Positions 58,224-64,000 of a stretch of 64,000 nt of DNA are shown one piece after another. A program made the translations under genes and the position numbers. A model generated the notes under the pieces. It saw only the letters and a program-made list of their open reading frames with translations. It did not search any database and was not told the DNA's origin. Source of the DNA: Acipenser ruthenus (taxonomy: Eukaryota > Chordata > Actinopteri > Acipenseriformes > Acipenseridae); contig NC_081198.1 of NCBI RefSeq assembly GCF_902713425.1, positions 20,257,188 through 20,321,187 on the forward strand, given 5' to 3'. Each line of letters begins with the position of its first letter. Positions within the stretch are counted from its first letter, which is position 1.

Positions 58224-61200
58224 TGTGGCAATGCGCCCCGCCCCTGTGTGCATTTGTGTGTTGTGTTGTATGGTGCGTGTGGTAATGTTGGTGTATAGTC
58301 ATTGGTACACGGGATATAAACGGGTCTGTGTTTCACGTGTATTTAAAAATGTATAATTGTATTTAGGCACGGGATTGCACATCACTGCACATGCATTTAA
58401 AGTAAGTAATATGCGCGCACGAGGTTGTACGTAATTCATTCACGTGCTGGGATTCAAGTGAATAATTAATTAGTAATTGAATCCCAGCACAACAGTATAA
58501 ACAGATGCACGTTTCATTCACTCGGGGTGGTGTGTTCGGTGAGTGGAGAACGGGATTGGAGATGGAAGTAATTGTTAAGAATAGAAGCTCACCGTGTTTG
58601 TCTGTGTAGTCCGTTTTGTTTGTCTCTTTATTTTGGCGTGAAGTGCCGTGTCCTGTGTTTTGTGTTCAACCCTTTTATTTTCTGTTCTGTGTAGTTATTA
58701 AATGCTGAGCGAAAGCATTCTCAGCTTCACCAAACTCTGCATCTCTCTCTGTTTATTTTCCTGTTTCTGGTCTGATGCCACCCACTCCGGCCGTCTTTGT
58801 GACACGTGGTGTCAGAACCGGGACGACAGCGCCTCCAGGACTCAGGCCAGAGCAGGAACCGCATTTTTTGGGGGGAAAAAAAAAATTGATTACAAAAATA
58901 TATATATATAAATAAATAAAATGGGATGGAAGGAGGATAAAGAGGTGAAGGACAGGGAGGAGGAGTGCCGCCTAAGGGCCTGAGTGGGAGGAGCCCGAGC
59001 GTCCTACGCCTGAGTGGGAGGAGCCCGAGCGTCCTAAGCTCAAGAGGGGGGAGTCGGTGCGTCCACAGCCCAAAAGGGAGGAGTCGGTGCGTCCACAGCC
59101 CAAAAGGGAGGAGTCGGTGTGTCCACAGCCCGAAGAGAGGGAAGTCGGGGCTTCCACAGCCCTAGGACCCAAGCTGCCAGCAGAGGGAGAATGCCTGCTG
59201 GTTCCACCTCCACCAGCAGAAGAACAATGCCTGCTGTCCCCATCTACACCAGCAGAGGAACAAGGCCTGCTGTCCCAGTGTCCACCAGCAGAGGAAGCAT
59301 GCCTGTTGGTTCACCTGCTGCTGCCGTCCCAAGAGCCAGAAGGGGAGGAGTTACAAGCTCAACCCCCTGAATTTTTCTGGGGGGGGGAGAAGGGCAGGAT
59401 GCTGGTGTCCCCCAGTAGCCTCTATTTATGCTGCTGAAGGGAGCATGGCACACACCAGCCCAGCCGCTACAGCAGAGGGAGCCAGCACAGCCACAGCCTC
59501 CCTCTGAGTGGCCAGCATCCGCCCCATCGCCACTGCCGCCACACCAGTCCCCTGCAAGAGAGGCAGAGCCACACCAGTCCCCTGCAAGAGAGGCAGAGCC
59601 ACACCAGTCCCCTGCAACGTCAGGAGACTACACGCTGCTCCCCACCTCCATCGTCAGGAGACTACACGCTGCTCCCACCTCCACCGCTTCCGCCACTAGG
59701 AGCAGAGCAGCAGGAGCTGCCTCTGCCTCCACCACTGCCAGGAGCTGAGCAGCAGGAGCTGCCTCTGCCTCCGCCACCTCCACCGGCAGGAGCAGAGCAG
59801 CAGGAGCTGCCTCTGCCTCCGCCATATCCACCAGCAGAGGGTGAATGCCTGCTGGGTCCCTGTCCACCAGCAGAGGGTGAATACCTGCTGGGTTCCCGTC
59901 CACCAGCAGAGGATGAATACCTGCTGGTATCACTTCCCCCACCAGCAGAGGATGAATACCTGCTGGTATCACTTCCCCCACCAGCAGAGGATGAATGCCT
60001 GCTGGTATCACTTTCCCCACCATCACGAGGAGAGCAGCGGGAGCTGCCTCTGCCTCCATCACCATCAGGGGGAGAGTAGCAGGAGCTGCCTCTCCCTTCA
60101 CCAGAAGGATCAGGATTAGATGCTGGCGGTCCTCGGCAGCCCTTACATAGGCTGCTGAGGGAAGCACGGGGAAGAACCGCCCGGCCGCAGAGGTCGAGAA
60201 GAGGGCCAACACCCGCACCCCAGCTTGTCCTGACTCCCTGCCTCGCTTCGCCCAAGGATGCCTGCCACGCTTCGCCCAAGGATGCCTGCCACGCTTCGCC
60301 CAAGGATGCCTGCCACGCTTCGCCCAAGGATGCCTGCCATGCTTCGCCCAAGGATGCCTGCCACGCTTCGCCCGGGGTTGCCAGCCACTCCGCATCGCCT
60401 GGGGTTTCCAGCCGCTCCGCATCGCCTGGGATTTCCAGCCGCTCCGCATCGCCTGGGGTTGCCAGCCGCTCCGCATCGCCTGGGGTTGCCAGCCGCTCCG
60501 CATCGCCTGGGGTTGCCAGCCGCTCCGCATCGCCTGGGGCTGCCAGTTGCTCCGCATCGCAGCAGGAAGTACTGTGGCCGGAACCCCACCAAGGGGAGCT
60601 GCTGGCCACGAAGAAGGTGGGGGAGGTCAGGAGACCTGCTCCCACTGCAGCAGTTTCGCTGCCGGAGATCGTGGGGGAGGTCCGGAGACCTGCTCCCACT
60701 GCAGCAGTTTCGCTGCCGGAGATCGTGGGGTAGGTCTGGAGACCTGCTCCCACTGCAGCTTCTTCGCTACCGGAAGTACTGTGGTCGGAGCCCCACAAAG
60801 GGGAGCTACCAGCTACGAAGAAAAGGGGAGAGGTCAGGAGACCAGCATCCCCCGCAGCAATTTCGCTGCAGGAGTGGACCAGCATGCTGTCAGCCATGCC
60901 ACTACCAGCAGGGGTGCTGACAGCATTGCCAGCCATGGGCCCACTGAAGCCTCCCTTCCCAGCCCTAGACTTTGTTCTGGACTGCTGGGTTTTTAAGGGG
61001 GGAGGTGGCCGTTGAGGCCATGTGTGCTGCGCACAAGGGGGGGTATATGTGGCAATGCGCCCCGCCCCTGTGTGCATTTGTGTGTTGTGTTGTATGGTGC
61101 GTGTGGTAATGTTGGTGTATAGTCATTGGTACACGGGATATAAACGGGTCTGTGTTTCACGTGTATTTAAAAATGTATAATTGTATTTAGGCACGGGATT

Positions 61201-61335
61201 GCACATCACTGCACATGCATTTAAAGTAAGTAATATGCGCGCACAAGGTTGTACGTAATTAATTCACGTGCTGGGATTCAAGTGAATAATTAGTAATTGA
61301 ATCCCAGCACAACAGTATAAATAGATGCACGTTTC
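58224..61335 (+). mobile_element. Nested LTR element in LINE C4
   Basis: Parts: 5' LTR 58224-58804, internal region 58805-61047, 3' LTR-derived part 61048-61335. It has seven 27 bp minisatellite copies. It is broken. Confidence 0.85.
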
Positions 61336-62528
61336 CCAGGAAGGGAAAGGCAGATTCTGTAAGCGATCAAACCTGTTTCCATGCTCTATCCCCTCCCCTT
61401 CCTTTGCTTTCTTCACTTTTGCTAGCTTTTGTTCAGCTGCCTTCCTCTCATTCCCAGAATCTTTTTTCCTTTTCCCACTTTTCTTGTCCACATCCATCCA
61501 GCCCTCCTCCTTGCTTGTTTCTTGGTTCAGCTCCACCTTTTCCTCCTAGCATTTCCCTACTCGCCTCAATCTCCTCCCGCTCAGCCTCTTGAACAGTTTG
61601 CCGAGCTTCCTCTTGGCCAGGCACTCTGCTTAACTCTGACTGAACCCCACTGCCACTTGAAATCACCTTATGCACAGCCACATTTTCCTCCTGTGCTTCG
61701 CTTACATCAACGGGACCACCCCTTGGCTCTCCCCCATCTTGCTGCTCGTTTTCTGGTTCCTTTTCTTGGTCCTCTCTAATCACCTCTGCAAAGGACCTTT
61801 TCTTCTGTGGGCATTGTCTAAAGAGATGCTCATCAGATCCACAAATATTAAATTTTTTAACAAACGGACAGTCCTTTGTTTCATGGCCCAACTCCTCGCA
61901 GTTCCTACAACGAACTTGATTACAATGCATTTCTGTGTGACCAAAGGACATGCATTTTCGGCAGTATAGCGGTTGGCCAGAATAAAACAAGTAGCCTCTG
62001 TTGGGCCCAATAGAAAAGTTTGCCAGAGGGTGCCTATACCCATCGAAACCCTTGGCGTCTTGCCTTAATAACACTTTGAATTGTCTCTTGTCATTCCAGA
62101 TTCCCAATAGATCTCTCTGATAAACTGCACTCACTAGTACATCGCAGTATTTCCCCAGAAAAGCTTCAATATCCCAGTCAGATGCATAAGGATTAAACAT
62201 GTGGACTGTTATAACTCTGAAATTGCGATTCCATAATGATTCAGCAGCATAATCCTTCACAGGAGCTTTCATTGAGTACACTTTGTATCTATCCCAAAAT
62301 GTCATAAAGATCTTCAGAGTCAAAAGTAACATCTACAAACCTTGCCGCTGAATTCATCTGGATACAAAAGAAATCCATAGCTTCAAATCCAAGGCTCGCC
62401 ATCAAAATCTTCTCCACAAATTCTATTCTTCCTGGGAAATCCACTCCCATATCTCCTCTCCATCTCAACCGAACTGTGTTCCATAGTCCAGCCCTTGAAG
62501 CCGACCGATTAGCAGATGTCTTGTCCAT
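61336..62528 (-). pseudogene. LINE C4 ORF1, frameshifted
   Basis: Pieces at 62528-62289, 62332-61448 and 61536-61336, as in C1. Confidence 0.85.
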
Positions 62529-62586
62529 CCTCTCCTCCTCGTATCACTCTCTTCTATCACTCTCTGCGGTCATGCCACATGAAAAC

Positions 62587-62614
62587 GATCTTAGCCAAGA
62601 GGCCGAGAAGCTAT
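62587..62614 (-). pseudogene. RNU2: U2 5' remnant (nt 1-28) before LINE C4
   Basis: Same junction as before C1. Confidence 0.9.
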
Positions 62615-63146
62615 GGCGACTTGGCCCTTGCCCGGGGCCACCCAGCCCGGACGGCACAGGGGGATTCAAAGGTGGGTGCAAAATTTCAAGCACAAGCAGA
62701 CTCCAAAAAAAAACTGTCTGCTGCTTCCAGAGGGGAAATGTGCAATTTAAGCAGGAGAACACAAAACAAAGCAAAAACACACACATAACACCAAAAACAA
62801 AACATAAACTGGCGGAGTGCGTCTTACAAATAGTCATGCCAAGCTGCTATGCTGTGCAAGGTGCCTTGGGTAACTACAACTGTGCCTCACTGCCTGGCTG
62901 GCTGGCTAAGAAGGACCTGGCATAGGGACATGTTCCACCACACTTGTCTGGTTAGCTGCATGCTCCCAGGAAACAAACTGCTGCTGTCTACATCATCACC
63001 ACATGTGAATCAAAGAAAGAGAGAGAAAGAAAGAAGTAAAACGGCGGGAAAACTTGCATCAACACTGGCACTCTCCCTCCAGCAGGGGTAGACAAAAATG
63101 CTCACAGGAGAGATCCAGATCTGACTTTGACCAATGTTAGAGATAG
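62615..63146 (-). promoter_or_regulatory. U2 spacer 10 (mosaic)
   Basis: The promoter-proximal part is the long type with the CTTCCAGAGGGG segment. The middle reads GAGTGCGTC and CCAAGCTGC like the short spacers. It carries CACTGCCTGGCTGGC as in spacer 8, and then only a short purine run (63010-63036). Confidence 0.75.
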
Positions 63147-63296
63147 GTGTGCACCGTTCCCAGAGGTACTGCAATACCGGGCCGATGCGTGGAGTGGACG
63201 GAGCAAGCCCCTGTTCCATCTCCCGATTCCAAAAATCAATTTAATATATGGTCCCCTGATAGGGGACGTATCAGATATTAAACTGATAAGAACAGA
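63147..63296 (-). pseudogene. RNU2: U2 3' remnant (nt 39-188) after LINE D
   Basis: It starts at TCTGTTC. Apart from single changes (GGGAACGGTGCACAC is kept), it is closer to the intact U2 3' half than the B-type or C-type remnants. It is followed by a 3' box with one change from the others nearby. Confidence 0.88.
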
Positions 63297-64000
63297 TTTT
63301 TTTTTTATTGAACAACAATACAATTACAATTACAATCAAATAGTTACATTTTTACATTACTACAAAGTAACCATACTGCTTTATAGTGCAATTTACATCT
63401 TTCACAACACATAGTACATCAGAGACATTTGTAGATCAGTTAAATTCTTCAATTTTTCTCTTGCAGCATGAAAGCCCCATCTATCCACTTCTATTTGGAT
63501 CTGCCTCTTTACCTGCCCCCGAATCTCTTTTATCCCTCTGTCAGGGCACATGCTCTTGTTGTTTTTCACCAGGCAGTTCCTGTTTCCCCAAATTTCAAAT
63601 TTTATCAAACTGATTAGAAACCACAGTATAAAACCCATCTTTTTTGAGTATTTTCCCAACCCAGCACCATATATAATAAAATCATAATCCAGAACCAAAC
63701 CCGGCACCAATAATCCAAACAGATCCTCTGCCCTCTCCCAAACTGATTTAGAAAAGGAACATTCCCACAACATGTGCCTTTGTGTTTCCTCCGATAAACA
63801 GCTGTTCCTTGGACAAAAAGGGTTTCTAGTCAGGGAGTGTCTGTGTAGAACCTCCCGCACTGGAACTCGGCTATGTGCACACAACCAATTAAAGTCACTA
63901 AATTTATTATCCAAGCCTTTCGGTTGGATCTCAGCCCAGGCGTTTTGTGGTGTCAGCGAAAAAAACGTACATAAAAACTTGAAACAGACTGGCTATACAA
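63297..64000 (-). mobile_element. LINE element D, 3' end, cut by window edge
   Basis: This is the 3' end of a further U2-targeted LINE subfamily on the minus strand, with a short AATAAAAAAAA tail against U2 TCTGTTC and about 105 bp of 3' region. Its protein is related to but clearly different from B and C. The rest lies outside the window. Confidence 0.85.
63402..64000 (-). CDS. LINE D ORF2, C-terminal part
   Basis: An open minus-strand frame runs from the window edge to a stop at 63402 with no break seen. It reads NAWAEIQPKGLDNKFSDFNW, then the C-terminal Cys/His motif CPRNSCLSEETQRHMLWEC, then EIWGNRNCLVKNN and a basic tail. It aligns with the C element (CPRGTCFVEETQEHVFWEC) and the B element (CPREGCGAEETCLHLFREC) through this motif. 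The reverse transcriptase would lie further upstream, beyond the window. Because the frame is clean, D could be a younger or still competent element. Confidence 0.8.

Larger units (their letters stand above)
55736..62586 (-). mobile_element. LINE element C, copy 4, with a nested LTR element
   Basis: 6,851 bp. Closest to C3. A private change gives VANFCKAL in the ORF2 C-terminal part, where C1-C3 read VANLCKAL. Confidence 0.9.
49865..63296 (-). repeat. Higher-order repeat unit 4 (B5-U2-C4-U2), 13,432 bp
   Basis: This is the last full block. Its second U2 spacer lacks the long GAAA tract, and the next LINE is D and not another B, so the regular repeat ends here. Confidence 0.9.

Overview
The window is vertebrate-type DNA, most likely from a ray-finned fish. 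It is a U2 spliceosomal RNA (RNU2) gene array taken over by target-specific non-LTR retrotransposons (LINEs). The U2 sequence is vertebrate-like throughout: branch-site recognition element, Sm site, stem-loops and 3' box. The LINEs have an ORF1 with CCHC zinc knuckles and an ORF2 with an AP-type endonuclease, reverse transcriptase and a C-terminal Cys/His motif. They sit at one site inside U2. That combination fits the Keno-type, U2-targeting LINEs of the Tx1 group of the L1 superfamily, known from fish. I name that family from memory and without a database search. No host protein-coding gene is visible.

Layout. 1-499: part of an LTR on the minus strand. 500-1478 and 2173-2860: two halves of a LINE (element A, minus strand), separated by 1479-2172, one nearly complete U2 repeat unit on the plus strand. 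This unit holds the only uninterrupted U2 gene in the window (1901-2088). From 2861 to the right edge the array runs on the minus strand. Ten short U2 segments, each made of the 5' end of one U2 gene, a spacer with the snRNA promoter, and the 3' part of the next U2 gene, alternate with LINE copies in the order B1, B2, C1, B3, C2, B4, C3, B5, C4, D. Element B is about 5.22 kb (five copies). Element C is about 6.8 kb (four copies) and carries a nested, broken LTR element of about 3.1 kb rich in minisatellites. D is a further subfamily cut by the window edge.

From 9502 to 63296 the block B-U2-C-U2 recurs four times with a period of 13.41-13.49 kb. The copies are nearly identical and carry the same frameshifts, so they arose by duplication of the array and not by fresh retrotransposition. 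The length differences come largely from minisatellite copy number inside the nested LTR element and from spacer changes. B1 next to B2 is an extra 5.87 kb duplication.

How the parts relate. Each LINE lies 28-34 nt into a U2 gene, just downstream of a U2 promoter, and the insertion removes about 4-11 nt of U2 including part of GUAGUA, which pairs with the intron branch site. All ten array-oriented U2 genes sampled here are therefore dead. The one intact U2 copy sits backwards inside the zinc-knuckle region of element A.
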